From Anisus vortex (lineage: Eukaryota > Mollusca > Gastropoda > Planorbidae), in contig OX421497.1 of the NCBI GenBank assembly GCA_949126835.1, positions 45,762,215-45,826,214 on the forward strand: a stretch of 64,000 nt of DNA, written 5' to 3'. The position numbers and the translations under genes were made by a program. Below, piece after piece: positions 24,070-36,070 of this stretch. Numbering within the stretch: position 1 is the stretch's first letter; each line of letters starts with the position of its first letter. The notes under the pieces were generated by a model. The model was not told where the DNA came from. It worked only from the letters and a program-made list of their open reading frames with translations, and ran no database searches.

Positions 24070-25045
24070 TTCCTATCGATAACCATCTCACTTCAGTGTG
24101 CAATATAGAAGAACTGCAAAGGCTGGTCAGTGCTTTGGCAGAGGCTTGCCGGGAGTTTGGCCTAACAATCAGTCTGAATAAAACTGAAATCATGGGTCAG
24201 GATGTTACATCAATCCCCTACATACTGCCATACTCTTCAAGTCACAAAAGAATTCATCTACTTAGGTTCGAGCATTTCAGATAATCTGTCAATCGACAAC
24301 GAGATAAGCAAGAGGCATCTGATGCCATGGCTATGCTATCAAATCGTGTTTGGGAAAACTCAAAACTTAGGAGGACCACCAAAATGATGGTCTACAGGGC
24401 ATGCATTCTCAGTACACTACTTTACGGTAGTGAGAGCTGGTCAACCTACATGCGCCAGGAACACCAGTTAAACACTTTCCACATGAGATGTCTGCGCCGA
24501 ATACTAGGCGTCACTTGGAAGGACCACATAGCCAACCATGAGATCCTGGACCGAGCAAATATTCCCAGCATCTACTACCTGCTAACCCAACGCATATTGC
24601 GCTGGGTGGTTCATGTCAGGCGGATGCAAGACTGCATCCCTAAAGACATTTTGTATGGAGAGCTGGAGTATGGCACAAGGGTCCCAGGGCGACCAATACT
24701 AAACTACAGGGACGTCCTAAAACGTGACCTCAGGTCTACAAACAACAACCTGCAAACCTGGGAGCAGTCTGCAATGGACCGCACAGCCTGGAGACAGGCA
24801 GTTCATGCTGGTGAAACTGGCTCTGAGACAAAAAGAGCCAAAGAATCTCTGGTGAAAAGAATGAAGAGAAAAGACGTAAAACCGCCAGATGTACAGACTG
24901 CTACTCAATACAGATGTCTCGATTGTTCCAAAGACTGCCACTGAAGAATCGGACTGTTCAGTCACCGTCGAATTTGCAAAAGTTGCCATTGAAGTTGTAG
25001 AGGGGCGCATCCATTGTCTCTCGAGACAGAAGGAGCCATTATTAT
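24070..25045 (+). pseudogene. Degenerate non-LTR retrotransposon reverse transcriptase
   Basis: Several frames give consecutive parts of a LINE ORF2. ACREFGLTISLNKTEIM at ~24150 is the end of the polymerase core, followed by KEFIYLGSSIS. The longest frame (24327-24944) contains LSTLLYGSESW, FHMRCLRRILGVTWKDHIAN and RRMQDCIPKDILYGEL. It ends near a broken C2H2-like finger (YRCLDCSKDCH, then RIGLFSHRR in another frame). The frameshifts and the lack of an endonuclease domain mark a 5'-truncated dead copy. A relative lies at 27715-28130. Confidence 0.85.
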
Positions 25046-26570
25046 TATGTGTGTAATAAGGAGTTCGGCGTATCTAGCTTATTGCACTGTTGCGTAAACA
25101 GTGCACTGTTTAAAGTGCTCGCATTTACTAAATTAACACAACATATGGCGCTTTTAATTACTTCTTGTTGTTCTTAGGACAATATTAGTATTATTTGCCG
25201 ATGAATCATACAGTGAGTTCCGATTACTTTTAGTGAGCCATTCAGTAGGCCTACCAAAAACTGAAATCCAGACTGAACAGCATCTACACTACATTCCAAT
25301 ATATTCAACAAATGTCGTTTTACCCCCCCCCCCCCCCCGCCCCTTCAATACTGCTGCTTTCAACAACGACATCTTTATGGTCTTTAGTTTTTATCAAGAA
25401 TTTATTGAATGCGAAGCTACGGTGACAATCCAGAGCTTACGCTATTTGCTTTGAAGATGTGAAGACTCCAAGAGAATAAGCTTAGCCTTTGTTTACTTCC
25501 CAGCCTGTATAAGAAAAAAAAACAAAGTATTTAGAAAACACTTGAGTTTAATAGAAGAATGAAAGAAGCATGTAAATAAAGAGGCGTGTATTGTTTTGAT
25601 TTATATTAAAATTCGATTTGCAATGGTAAATTTTTTGGCGAATTGAAGTTCTTAACTAAATAAACCTTTTTAGAATTTCACTCACCAATATATTGCTGGT
25701 AATGTCTAAATATTTATAATTAATTCGCTATTTCATGCTAATTATTCAAACAATTGAAAAATCTCTCATGATTAGGCCTATGTATTTTATATTACTAAAT
25801 ACATTAAATATTATTCAATTCTTAATGTCTAAGTCTTCACTGTAGACTGTTAGTTTGCTAGTATGTCTGGTATGCAAATAATATGAATAGATTCAATTTT
25901 AGTTTCATAGATTCGTAACTTACCAAGGCGATAACCGGTAAAGTGCCAAACATATTGGCTGAAAATAGATGTTGAAAAATAAATTACGTGCAGATCTTTT
26001 AATCCGTTCAGGACATCAAATTTATACATGTATTTGTAATTATCAAAACAATCTTTGACAAACAATCACAAGTAACATTATTGTCTTTCTGTATACTTTC
26101 GTAGTTCATGTAATAGATTCCCGGTACATATTTTCTATTTTGCTATTTTAGCCAACATGTAAGACTTACACCTAAAAGTAAAATGAAAACTGCAAGTAAA
26201 AAGAATATAATCTAACGCAGGTCTAAAGCTATTCCATGGGCGGTCCAATGCTGATAATAAAAATACTGCCAACATAAACATTTGTCACTCTGTTCTTGAC
26301 TTCATTTTGTGGACAAGTTGGAGACTATAAGATCATATAATGTATTTGATTGATGTCACTATTTACGCAAGCAAAAATTTGCTCGTGTAATTAAGCTGTT
26401 TAACAGTGAAAAAAAATCTTGGTAATGTTTTAACAGTTTATGAACGGTTGTTCGCACATGATAAGGGTTTGTGAACAATGATGCATTAAATTAAGCTGCC
26501 TGGCCTGTAAATCTGATACTTTTTGTGTACTGTGGATACATTATCTATAAGCTTATAACGTAAAATTATT
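25046..26570. other. Intergenic, no gene recognised
   Basis: AT-rich DNA with a poly-C tract at 25323-25338 and scattered TAGGCCTA (near 25246 and 25774). Short frames at 25233-25454 and 26065-25850 have no family features. Confidence 0.5.
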
Positions 26571-26717
26571 ACGTCCTAGGCTCAAAACTTCTGCAGAACG
26601 ACAGGGATTGGCCGGTGGCATGTAATGTAATGAAAACAAACGAATTTAAAAAAAAAAAAAAGTCTGTATCATTTAAGCTGCTGTATTTTATTCACTGCAA
26701 GCAGGATATATTGTCAA

Positions 26718-26775
26718 GTTTATAATAATCGGGGGCATTCAGGGGTTTCAGAAGCTTCTTTAATTCCAGCTACAT
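26718..26775 (-). other. Possible terminal exon of the secreted-protein gene
   Basis: After an acceptor-like TAG at about 26775 on the minus strand, the phase left open by exon 27112-26972 reads SGIKEASETPECPRLL and a stop. The phase-0 frame is also open and looks more protein-like, ending in ISCLQ and TGA. Only a transcript can decide. Confidence 0.3.
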
Positions 26776-26971
26776 GTCTTGGGCCACACAAAAAACAAAT
26801 ATTTTGCTAAGATATCAAGCTCTGTTTTGAATTAGCTTTTTTTTTAAATTGGGAAATTGATGTAATATTTATTAACACAGACATTTTCATGCTTCGGTTT
26901 TCATTTAAATGATTGGACTTATCTCAAAGTCCTCGAACATTTGCTGACGATAAAGAGAGACTTTGACTTAC

Positions 26972-27257
26972 AAAAGCCGGACAGGTGACCTCGCAGTTTC
27001 TGAAACAGTGCCCCAGCAGTCGGTGCAGCGGACGTCATGTTGGTTTGAGCTTGGTTCAGTAAATTGCCAAGATTAGCTAAGTTGACAGCAGTTAGAGGCA
27101 GTCTGCCTGTCGCTGAAGAAAGAACAGTAACCATTGACATCAATGAACTTTCTGTTAGTGAATTTAAAATAGTATCACAAGAAAACTGTGGCATTACAAC
27201 GAATAAATTTACAAGAAATATTTAACCTTATATGCATTTGAGAGAGACTTACAAAGT

Positions 27258-27305
<48 letters not shown>

Positions 27306-28991
27306 CAAAGGATGATAAATATATATTATATAATTAAAAGTAAGTAAAGTACCCTTCGGACAAAACTGACCACAGGGCTGGTGAACCTGCGTTTACCAGT
27401 TTCTGTGGCCACGGCTTACTAAGGGATGTGTGGCCAGCACAATGCCCACCCGCCTTTACTTTATCCCATCTAATGTCAAGTACCCATTAGAGCTTGGTAG
27501 ACTCAGGGACACCATCAAGTCCTGGGAAAAAATCCTAGCCTGCACCAGGATTCGAACCCAGAACCGCTCGAACGCACTCCCGCTCGACCACATTGCTTCA
27601 TATTTACTAACTAAGCTCTATGAAAGATTGTTTGTGGTTATTGTTACATATTATATATGGAGAAAAAATGAATTAATACACAATACTGTACTAATCTAAG
27701 AATTAACACATCACTCAATAGCTTTCACCTGAGATGTTTGCGTAAGATCCTCCACATCAAATGGCAAGATAAAGTCGCAAATGTGGAGGCGCCTAGGTAC
27801 AGCGACATGCTGAGCATAAACTCAATTCTGATTGAGAGGCGCCTGCGATGGATAGGCCATTTTTGCAGAATGGGCTCCGAGCAGAGCCCTGCTGTACGGA
27901 GAGCTGGCAGATGGCAAAAGGAAAAGTGGCCGCTCGGTTTTAACGATGTTTATAAAAAAGACATGCTTTCGGCGCGCATCGACCATGAATCGTAGGGAAA
28001 CCTTGCCGAGGAACGCGCCTCCTGGCGGTCAAAGGTGCAAGAGGGCACACACGTAGCAGAATCCACCCTTGCAGAAAGGAGCGAAGAGAAGCGAGCCAGG
28101 AGAAAGGCGAGGGGTTGAAATTACGTCATCGTCCTATTAGAACAGATGTATGCCATATATATACCTTATGCATTAATACTGCACTCACCTATGAATTAAT
28201 ACCGCACCCACCTGTGACTTAATCACTGAACTATATATAGCTCAGTTGATTCAATACTGCCCTCACCTTTGAATAAATACTTTATATACCTATGAAGTAA
28301 TTATGTACGTAAGCTACCTATAAATAATTACTGTACTTACCCAGCAGGTTGACGTGGTTAAGTAAGTTATGGCACGATGTTCTAGTACCATTGGCAACAG
28401 TTGCATTATGTAGGCTAGTCAGGGTTTGATTGAACATATTTCTAAAGTTTTGAATTGCAGCTAGAACTGCCGTCGTGTTTACTATAGAAAGAAAGGAAGA
28501 AAAAAAAAGGGTTTTTAAATCAGAAAAACGACTAAAGTACTATTTTGCCAGAATGGGTTACATGTAAGGATATAGATCAGTCAATCTTTGACAGGGAGGG
28601 GGGGGGGGTCGGCAACCAATTGATAATAGTGTGCCAACTTAGGATTTCTATTCTTTCAGCGTGCCGACATCCTTAAATTTATCCCGTACGAAAAGAGACT
28701 TAAATTGCCCTATTTCGGGGGCCTCTGAGTGCCACGTCGGAACGCGTGCCGTAGTTTGTCAACCCCCTGATGTCAGGTATGTGTGCTTCTGTCACCATAA
28801 AAATAACAAGCTCGAAGTTTCTGCACAAATTTGTTTGTAAAACTATGTTATTATTTTAAGAAAAGGATTAAGTTTTGTACAATAAAGACAGATATATTAA
28901 ATAAAAAAAAAGTCTTACCTGGCGCAAAGAATGCCGATGCCATATGACAAATGAGTAAAACTCCGAAGCTTAACATTATTTTGTTAGCCAT
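26972..28991 (-). CDS. Small secreted, Asn-glycosylation-rich protein, family unknown
   Basis: Three exons on the minus strand: 28991-28919, 28481-28341 and 27112-26972. All have AG/GT borders and phase-1 introns. Exon 1 starts MANKIMLSFGVLLIC, a clear signal peptide with a likely cut after HMASA. Exon 2 has four sequons (NTT, NQT, NAT, NGT) and one Cys; exon 3 has NMT. Both internal exons are exactly 141 bp and share a pattern (N..N...NQ, and H five residues from the end), which suggests exon duplication. The last exon is unresolved: read after the acceptor near 26775, the expected phase gives a short tail ending TAA, while a neighbouring frame gives LELKKLLKPLNAPDYYKLDN. No known family is recognised. 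Confidence 0.7.
27255..27306. repeat. (AG)n microsatellite
   Basis: About 50 bp of nearly pure AG repeat with a few A-rich interruptions, in the intron between 27112 and 28341. Confidence 0.9.
27336..27597 (-). mobile_element. tRNA-derived SINE, family 1
   Basis: Plus strand begins AGTAAAGTACCCTTCGGACA and ends in the tRNA-like head with ATTCGAACCC. It lies in an intron of the secreted-protein gene. Confidence 0.75.
27715..28130 (+). pseudogene. LINE reverse transcriptase C-terminal fragment
   Basis: Reads SFHLRCLRKILHIKWQDKVA, then RRLRWIGHFCRMGSEQS and DVYKKDMLSARID with a stop, and further matching sequence in the same frame to ~28120 (EERASWRSKVQEG). Same family as 24070-25045. It lies antisense in an intron of the secreted-protein gene. 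Confidence 0.75.
28590..28772. mobile_element. hAT MITE (GTCGGCAACC ends)
   Basis: Left end GGGGGGTCGGCAACC and right end GTTTGTCAACCCCCTG. The body shares GTGCCAACTTAGGATTTCTA with the element nested at 32420. Target duplications are not clear. Confidence 0.5.
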
Positions 28992-29089
28992 TTTATTTGA
29001 GCTGTTGGGGGGTGATGGTTGAGCTGTAAGCTGCTGCTAAAGCTGTCTGTCCTCGATGAAGTAACTTGCTCCATTGCAATATCCCCCTT

Positions 29090-29096
29090 TTTTATA
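29090..29096 (-). promoter_or_regulatory. TATA box of the secreted-protein gene
   Basis: GTATAAAAAAG on the minus strand lies about 100 bp before the ATG at 28991. This leaves a short leader with no intron needed and supports the start chosen. Confidence 0.6.
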
Positions 29097-29504
29097 CAGC
29101 TCCACTGTCTTCAGCTGTGTATTATAAATATTGGTCACATGGTGTTTTTCTCATTGTTCTAACTGGATGAGCAAATTTAATAGCATTTTGTTGACACAGA
29201 TTCGATAACACCTGACTCGTGCATTCTGTTTGCTGACACTATCAATTTTCTCTGTCTGCGTCATAACATTGTGCACAATGTATTATAGATATATCGGTAG
29301 ATAAATATATCGATAGAAAGAGAGATAGATAGAAAGATATAGATCTAAACCTAAACTATAGGATAAAGACTTGCTGACGCAGACATTGCTGTTGCAGGTT
29401 AAATAAAAAAAAATGCAGATTTTCAGTTATCACTTTGCATATCAACATCATCACAACACCAGGAACACCCCCCAGACCCGGAAATTAATCATAGCCCGAC
29501 TGAC

Positions 29505-29600
29505 AATAGACACTTTGCGTGTTCTATCCCTGCCGCCCTGCAGGAGTTTTGGGCCTAGTGGACCTAATAATCTTCTACCAAGGAACGTCTGTGTTGTGTG
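29505..29600 (+). mobile_element. SINE family 2, 3' part
   Basis: GTTCTATCCCTGCCGCCCTG, then CAGGAGTTTTGGGCCTAGTG and the tail TAATAATCTTCTACCAAGGA ACGTCTGT. The tRNA-like head is missing. Confidence 0.6.
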
Positions 29601-29683
29601 TGCAATTGTTACATGTATTACCGACAATTTAAGTAAAACAAGCTTCAACATTTATTTATTTCTTTTTCATAAATAACATCTTA

Positions 29684-29728
29684 TCTTATATATTATAGAC
29701 GCTCCTTCTATAAAGAAAATGATTAAAG
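29684..29728 (-). mobile_element. LINE tail fragment (FFP..WNG family)
   Basis: ATCTTATCTTATATATTATA followed by GACGCTCCTTCTATAAAG on the plus strand is the reverse complement of the LINE tail. Confidence 0.5.
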
Positions 29729-30337
29729 CTCGTGTTGTTGATATTTTCATCATCTTTATCATTGACAGGATCAAGATCAGAGGCTACAGTATTGTGTTGC
29801 TGTCATCGTATTATTCTGAGGCGTAGTAAGGGAAATAATCGAGTAAATAGAATATCAAGTAAGAACACCCTGAGTAGTCGTTCCTTGATTTGTTTATGGC
29901 ACACACTACACCGTCATAACAATAACACGGGGACATAGTGTTTTCAATAATAAATCAGTCTAATCAAACAGAATAGTGGGCAAAGGATTATATTTCTAAT
30001 TCCTATTTATTATTTTATATTGTTTTAAAGGGAGGGCGAGCCTTACAAAAAGGAGGAACTACCCACATTTTTTGTTTTATTGGGGTTTTATTAGGAAGAA
30101 AACTAAAGTTGAAATAACCAGGGCAGATGAAATACGACTTATGATGTCTTATGTAACTTTTGTTTTTACATTTTGACACTAATGTAAAATTTTATCTTTA
30201 GGGTTATGCAAGTTATTTTTTAAATTCAAGTTAAGATGTATATTTTCTTCTTGTAAGCACTGTTCTTTCACTCTCCATGTAAAAGACAATAGCCTACTGT
30301 ACAAGTCAGTACACTAATACTAACTACTGACACTCCT
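29729..30337. other. Intergenic, nothing recognised
   Basis: AT-rich. Short open frames show no family motif. Confidence 0.45.
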
Positions 30338-30590
30338 CGATATCTTATCTTATATATTATAGATTATTGCGTCCTACGCTCATCCGTGGTCCGAGTCTAG
30401 TCTTGCATTTTTATTAATGTTTTAAATGGTGTTAAGTTACTGGTTTTCCTCGCTTGTTTCAACACCCCATTCCATGCCCGAATGCCACTCGGGAAGAAAT
30501 AGTACCTATATGAATTTGTTCTCGCATAAGGGATAAGAAAAGTGTTTTTGTCCTTATGTATACATGAGTGATAGTAATGATACAAACTTT
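30338..30590 (-). pseudogene. LINE C-terminal coding fragment with tail (FFP..WNG family)
   Basis: Best coding copy of this family. On the minus strand it reads YYFFPSGIRAWNGVLKQARK and FKTLIKMQD, then a stop and the tail ending in AAGATAAGAT. An FFP..IR.WN box near the C-terminus is common in CR1/Jockey-group non-LTR retrotransposons. The copy is 5'-truncated. Confidence 0.75.
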
Positions 30591-32041
30591 CCTTGTCAGC
30601 AAATGAATTTCTATATTATACGCAAATATATATTAAACAGCACATGATATAATATTCCATAACATTACATAGGAACCACTATAAATATAACAAAAGTCAC
30701 TTTCTTTACGCTTTTTTAACATCGACTTTTTTTTCTACACACTGATCACTGACTCTCCGTTACACCATACTGTCCGCCTTTCACTCCCCAGTATCTTCAC
30801 GTGCTTCACAAAAAACTGTGAATTCTTTAGTCATCTGATAGCTCCGTCACCACTCTCCGTGTTACAAGTTTTCTTGTTTAGTTTTAGAGAGTACAGCTTA
30901 TAGTAATTAGATTCAAGGCATATTTTTAAAGACATATTAGACGAGATAAGGTTTCTGGTGCCCTGCGCTTCATGAAATAAAACCCAAAATTTGCAAGGTG
31001 TAAAAAAAATATCACTGAGACAAACATTCATAAACATTGTGTGTGGATGAAGTAGCGACTAACATTTTAAAAGTTAATGTTGTCATTAGTTTTAAGTGAA
31101 AAATGCTTTTATTCTTCACTGGCCACAGAAAAAGAAAAAAAAGAATAGCACTTTGATTGCTGTTTGGTGTTTCACGATTATTGTAACAATTTGACTCTTG
31201 TCGTCTGCTGTGGAAAATAATACAAAATCACTAGATATAATTTGAGGAGTGGCTTTATTTTTGCTACTAATACAATACGCAATGAGTTTCTTCTACTTGT
31301 GTTATAACAGTATACAAACACTATAATACTTTCAAGCGGAGTAGCCTTAGTTTCAAGGAGAAATGTATTATCTAGCTAATTAGGAAATCATGCTTTTTCA
31401 TCGTGACGGAATTCGATATCTGTCTAAAGGGAAATGATCGTGTAATAATTTTTACAAACTTTTATTTCTTCAGTTATTTACCATCCATTAGCGATTATAA
31501 GAAAAAAAAAATACACACAAGATAAAGCCACATTAATTATTTTGTGATAGCCACATTAATCAACAGTGGAACATATTGAATATTTGTATGATTAAATTAA
31601 AGTCAATAGTTTATTTCTTTGCGTGGATCAAAATGCTGATAAAAGAGCTATAAAAGACCTGTCTAAATTTCCTTTCAAGAAAAAGGTATTGAGTAACATA
31701 ACTACTTTAAAAAACTACAAGTCAGCCGTGAACATATAACAGTCTGTCCACTTGTATTTGCATCAAATTATAATGAATTGGTACTATAGATTACGTTCTA
31801 TATAGAAGGAACGATTGTAACATCTATGGTGACTTAATATTTTATCCATATGTGTGCGAACCATCATAACAGAATGATTTTTAAACCTATTTTAACTTTA
31901 ATCAAAGCGAATCGTCCTCTGGGTTATGTTAATGATCACACTTCAAAAATAACAACATTGCCCTCGAATGACCAAGTCTTCTATTTTGAAAAACATGTCC
32001 GTTAAATCACCGACGCCATATAATTTTGATAGGTTGGTTGG
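30591..32041. other. Intergenic, no gene recognised
   Basis: AT-rich. The 68-codon frame at 31037-30831 has no recognised features. I see no repeat or RNA gene. Confidence 0.45.
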
Positions 32042-32419
32042 TCCAGCTGCAGTGGCGTAGCTAGGGTCATCTGCGCCCGGGGATTGACATAAAGTCTGCG
32101 CCCCTTCTCGGACCGACAGAGTCTGGGGGCTTATTGAACCCCCAAGAAAATTTTGAAATTTTACGGTTTATAGGTTAATTTTCGAAGCATCTGATATTTT
32201 AATGAAACAGAATACAGACTAATTAATAAGTCTCTATTCGATTGTAAACAATTTATTTGAAAAAAAAATTCTACTAATTATACATGACTGGAATAGACAT
32301 AGTCTACATCCAATTGATCCTCCTTGATTTGACTGGCGCTAACTCGTCAGTCACGTTGTCAAAATTAATATTCTCAAGTGTTTCTCTTTCGATGCTAAGG
32401 AGTGCAAGATCACTCAGAC

Positions 32420-33616
32420 TAGGGGTCGGCAACCTTTTGCTAATTGTATGCCAAACTAGGATTTCTAAACCATTCAGCGTGCCAACAGCCTAAAAGTCAA
32501 CCTGCTTTATTATACATGTTTTTTTTTATAAGACAATTTAACTCCGTGGCAGGACCAAGGCCAAAAGCAAAGGAAAGTTATGGAAAAAAAAACGGTAAAG
32601 CGTTTTATATTTAATAACAATAATTAACGCTTTTGTGATTATCAACATTTTAATTTGCATTTATACCAAAAAAATAATATTACCAAACTTTCACATTTTT
32701 GGTAATAATTTTGTAAACACTATCATTTGGTTGTCCAGATAAGGATCTAGCAGCTGATAATATTTATGATAGTTTATTCTGAGTTTAACTGAGATTGTCT
32801 TTAATTTGCTCAATGCTAAACAAAAACCAGAATGCAATTGTAATAGTAGAGCGTATTCAACCTAGTAAACATACAAACTGGGTAAATAATGTAATGTTTA
32901 AAAAATGTGCATTAAAGTTTTTAGTCATATAGATCTAATATTTATATATTTTTCAACTACATTTTACAATTTGGTCGTTATAATGTTATAAGTTGTAGGC
33001 CATTTAGTCTATTATAAAAGAAAAATAAGAAACACAATATTAGAAATAATAGCATAACAAAAACGAGCGAATTATCTCCCTTTAATTCAATTAAATTTTC
33101 TAATTTTGATTCAATACTGATGCCAAACAATTTATGTTTTGATATATAACAAATATTACTGACTAATACTGACAAAACTCCTGCAGGGCGACAGGGATCC
33201 GTCGGTGGCAGGGATAGAACCCACGAACCCTGTCCATTGGTTTTTGGTTGACTAACCGCCGAACCAGCCGGCTTCATTCATTAGAATATTTAATTATTAG
33301 AGGTATACAATTGATTTACGTTAAACAGTTGTAAATAAACATTTCCTGCATTAATTGTTTGGCCATTTAACCCCCTTGATTTAACACGTTCTTGTAAATG
33401 CGTTCAACTAACGGAAATGTGTCGCTCTGTCATTCAGAAACATCGTCTTCAACAGTCAGTTTTCCTCATTAAGAACTGGAAAATGTTTGTTTCTTCATCA
33501 ATAAAAAAACTCTTTTTTCATCAATAAAAAAACACCTCTTGGAAGTCTCTCGCGTGCCATTGAAAATAGCTCTGCGTGCCAAATTTGGCACGCGTGCCCT
33601 AGGCTGCCAACCCCTG
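32420..33616. mobile_element. Second hAT element nested in the first
   Basis: Left end TAGGGGTCGGCAACCTTTTG, right end GGCTGCCAACCCCTG. Both are flanked by ACTCAGAC (32412-32419 and 33617-33624), an exact 8-bp duplication. The interior has no transposase and contains a SINE family 2 copy at 33174-33278. The order of events is therefore outer hAT, then inner hAT; the SINE came in with or after the inner one. Confidence 0.82.
33174..33278 (-). mobile_element. tRNA-derived SINE, family 2
   Basis: Minus strand starts GCCGGCTGGTTCGGCGGTTA (A-box-like) and continues through AACCAAAAACCAATGG and GGGTTCTATCCCTGCC (B-box-like). The 3' tail is cut short after AGGAGTTTTG. Confidence 0.7.
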
Positions 33617-34961
33617 ACTCAGACGATCTTGTCCCATTGAATTAAATAAGACAAAATAAGTTTGCTGAAGGACCGCTTACAGTTTGCAAATGAAACAGCA
33701 ATCGTTAAAAGTATTTGCAGTGAAATGCGCAGATTCGGAAATACGTTATCTCCATATGAAACAACAAAACCAAGAAGATCCAAAGTTTCCGGTAGAACTT
33801 CAGTAAGGGGCTTGAGCAGCATTTTGCAGTCTACGATTGCTGTGCACAATTCGTGTCGTAGAAATTGTACAATTTTGACGAAGTGCATCGACATTTGTCT
33901 CAGCGAAAAGAGTTTTGACGTCTAGTAAAAATCCAAATTTAATGTTTAGCTTTTTTAGACGTAAAAATTGTATTGATATCTCCTGAGTCTATCAATTACG
34001 CTTGTCATAACACGAGCAATTTCTTCTTCAGCAGAAAGTCCTGCATGCTCCTTTGTCGTCTAATCCTTCTGTCAACCTCGATTCCCCAAGGTGTGCATCT
34101 TGTTTTTCCATTGTCTACCGCAACCTGGCTCAAATTATCAGGAATGTTGACAAGTTCTTGCTCTAGCGATTCAAGATCATATGCTTGCTGCTTCCTTGAA
34201 ATTCATAGTAGGATCCTGTAACCGTTTCTGGACACGATCAATTTTCCCAAGTATGATATTCCAGAAATGTAACAAAACTAGGAAGTTAAAGTTTAATATA
34301 CCTGCCAGCAAAGTTTCTGCATCACTTCTGGTGTCAGGCGTCATAGTTGCATCTTCTGATAATTTTTCCAACAGCTCTACTAGTTCATCTAGTCCTTCAT
34401 AAATAGCTTTAACAGCTTCTGATCGTGCACTCCAGCGTGTTTCAGACTCCCTCTTCACTGTAAATGGCACAACTCTTTTTAATTCTCCCCTACGAGTTGT
34501 TGAACGAGAGAAAAACAAATATATACTTTCAACTGTTCCAAAAAATGTGATAGCAAGTGGATCCTGTTTAGCTGAGTGTACTCATGCTAAGTATATTCGA
34601 CTAGAAATTATCCAACCTGTATAATTGTTAAAACCAGATGCCACTTTCAGTATATGAAGAATAATATTTGAACCCGAACTGATCTTTGTTTTAAAAAAAA
34701 CCGCCATCAGCAATTGTGGATGTGTCATTTGTTGTATGAGTAGAATGGCGCCCCTTAATGCTCAATGGGGGCGCCAAAATCATGCTTGCCAATATTTGTG
34801 GGGCTCCGAAATTCAATCTTGCAAACGTATTTGGGATACATTAGTTTACATCAAAATAAAATTAAATAATTAGTTTTAATACTCATTTTGGCGTCCCCTA
34901 ACGTGGCGCCCGGGGACATATGTCCCCCCTGCCTCTCCCTAGCTACGCCACTGTCCAGCTG

Positions 34962-35100
34962 CTAGTACTACGAACTGTCAACAAGTCGATCCGGATTCTA
35001 GCCCTGTTACGGTTGGATTCCTGTACGAGTTTTGGTCAAAGAACGTTCTTATCTACTATCTAAAATCTAGAAGAAACGTCTGAAACTTTTAAAGAACGCT
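34962..35100 (+). mobile_element. Diverged SINE family 2 copy
   Basis: ACGAACTGTCAACAAGTCGA, then GATTCTAGCCCTG and GAGTTTTGGTCAAAGAACG align with the family in order, with many changes. It sits directly beside the hAT insertion site. Confidence 0.45.
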
Positions 35101-35199
35101 ATTTCGTAATACCATTTTCATCGAATGACTAACTTCATTTTATTTTGCAATGACACCTTCGACGACCTACAGCGATTTATATAATAACAATAATGTTTT

Positions 35200-35520
35200 C
35201 GCTGAATGACTAACGCATTTTTGTTTACCAGTAGGCATGCGCAATGTTTTTTTTGTTTACCAGTAGGCATGCGCAATGTTTTTTTTGTTTACCAGTAGGC
35301 ATGCGCAATGTTTTTTCTTGTGTCCTCTTTCCTATGCAATCAATGAATGAAAATGTTTTTATGAATGGAATAACTGAAGCGATTCAGTGACGAAGTGTTG
35401 ACGTCGTCACGTTCCTAGCAACAACATAACGTTACTCCAGTTAGGAGCTAAAAATAGACGTGCTTTCCTAGAGGTGACTAGCGCGGGGAATCCCAAGGGA
35501 CGCTAATATTTACATAGGCC
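35200..35520 (+). promoter_or_regulatory. Candidate promoter/enhancer block: GCATGCGCA x3, CRE, X-box-like and kappaB sites
   Basis: GCATGCGCA (NRF1-like) occurs three times at exact 32-bp spacing (35235, 35267, 35299) inside a tandem repeat. Next come TTGACGTCGTCACG (CRE-like) and GTTCCTAGCAACA (RFX X-box-like half). GGGGAATCCC at 35485-35494 fits the NF-kappaB consensus GGGRNNYYCC. The block lies about 1.6 kb before the first coding exon of the trypsin-like gene; the link to that gene is inference. Confidence 0.35.
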
Positions 35521-36032
35521 AATGAGTTATTACTCCCCTTGCTTCTTCTTTTTCTTTTTGCGTCGAATGTAGGCCAACCATTCGCTCAACTTATCAACAA
35601 TATACAACACAAATATTAGATTTTGCTATAGTCTACATTTTTTTGGGGGGTAGGCCTACATGTTAGCTAACGAAACCCATTTTTATATATGCTTTTCTAT
35701 AATATAACTACTTGCATATGGGAGTAAAATGCATCGTACCGTAAAGAATTATTTTTACAATTACGTCACATGTTTATTTTTAGCTCGGTTGACTAGTCAA
35801 TGACATCAATGGCTTTTGAAAAAGAGACTGTCTGCAGTCTATTTATAGATCAATGACGTTACGTCAAAATCTTTATTTAGAGCCGCCTACGTCTGCTTTT
35901 TAATACTTTAAAAGCAAGCCGCATCGACTGCTCTGTTCACTATCTGGTGTTTGTTGAGAGTTTGAACATGTAACTTAACTTGGGGTAATTAAACATGCAA
36001 TGATTCTAATCATATAGCGTCGTATCGACGGG

Positions 36033-36070
36033 GAAACAACGTGAAAACCACGTGGTTTCCATGTTGTTTC
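36033..36070. repeat. CACGTG-centred palindrome
   Basis: AAACCACGTGGTTT (36045-36058) is a perfect 14-bp palindrome. It is enclosed by GAAACAAC and GTTGTTTC arms with the same centre. CCCGCTGGGATA just after it resembles the end of a short dispersed repeat. Confidence 0.7.

Larger units (their letters stand above)
32050..34953 (-). mobile_element. hAT transposon with exact 8-bp target duplications, degenerate transposase
   Basis: Ends are near-perfect inverted repeats, CAGTGGCGTAGCTAGGG and its complement CCTAGCTACGCCACTG. Both sides are flanked by TCCAGCTG (32042-32049 and 34954-34961). On the minus strand, 34518-34177 encodes a mid-transposase piece (RESETRWSARSEAVKAIYEG) and 33894-33619 the hAT C-terminal dimerisation motif (LQILLTIAVSFANCKRSFSK), as in ZMYM1-like proteins. 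The frames are broken and a second hAT element sits between the left end and the C-terminal coding part, so this copy cannot make an intact transposase. The exact duplications nonetheless imply a fairly recent insertion. Confidence 0.88.
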
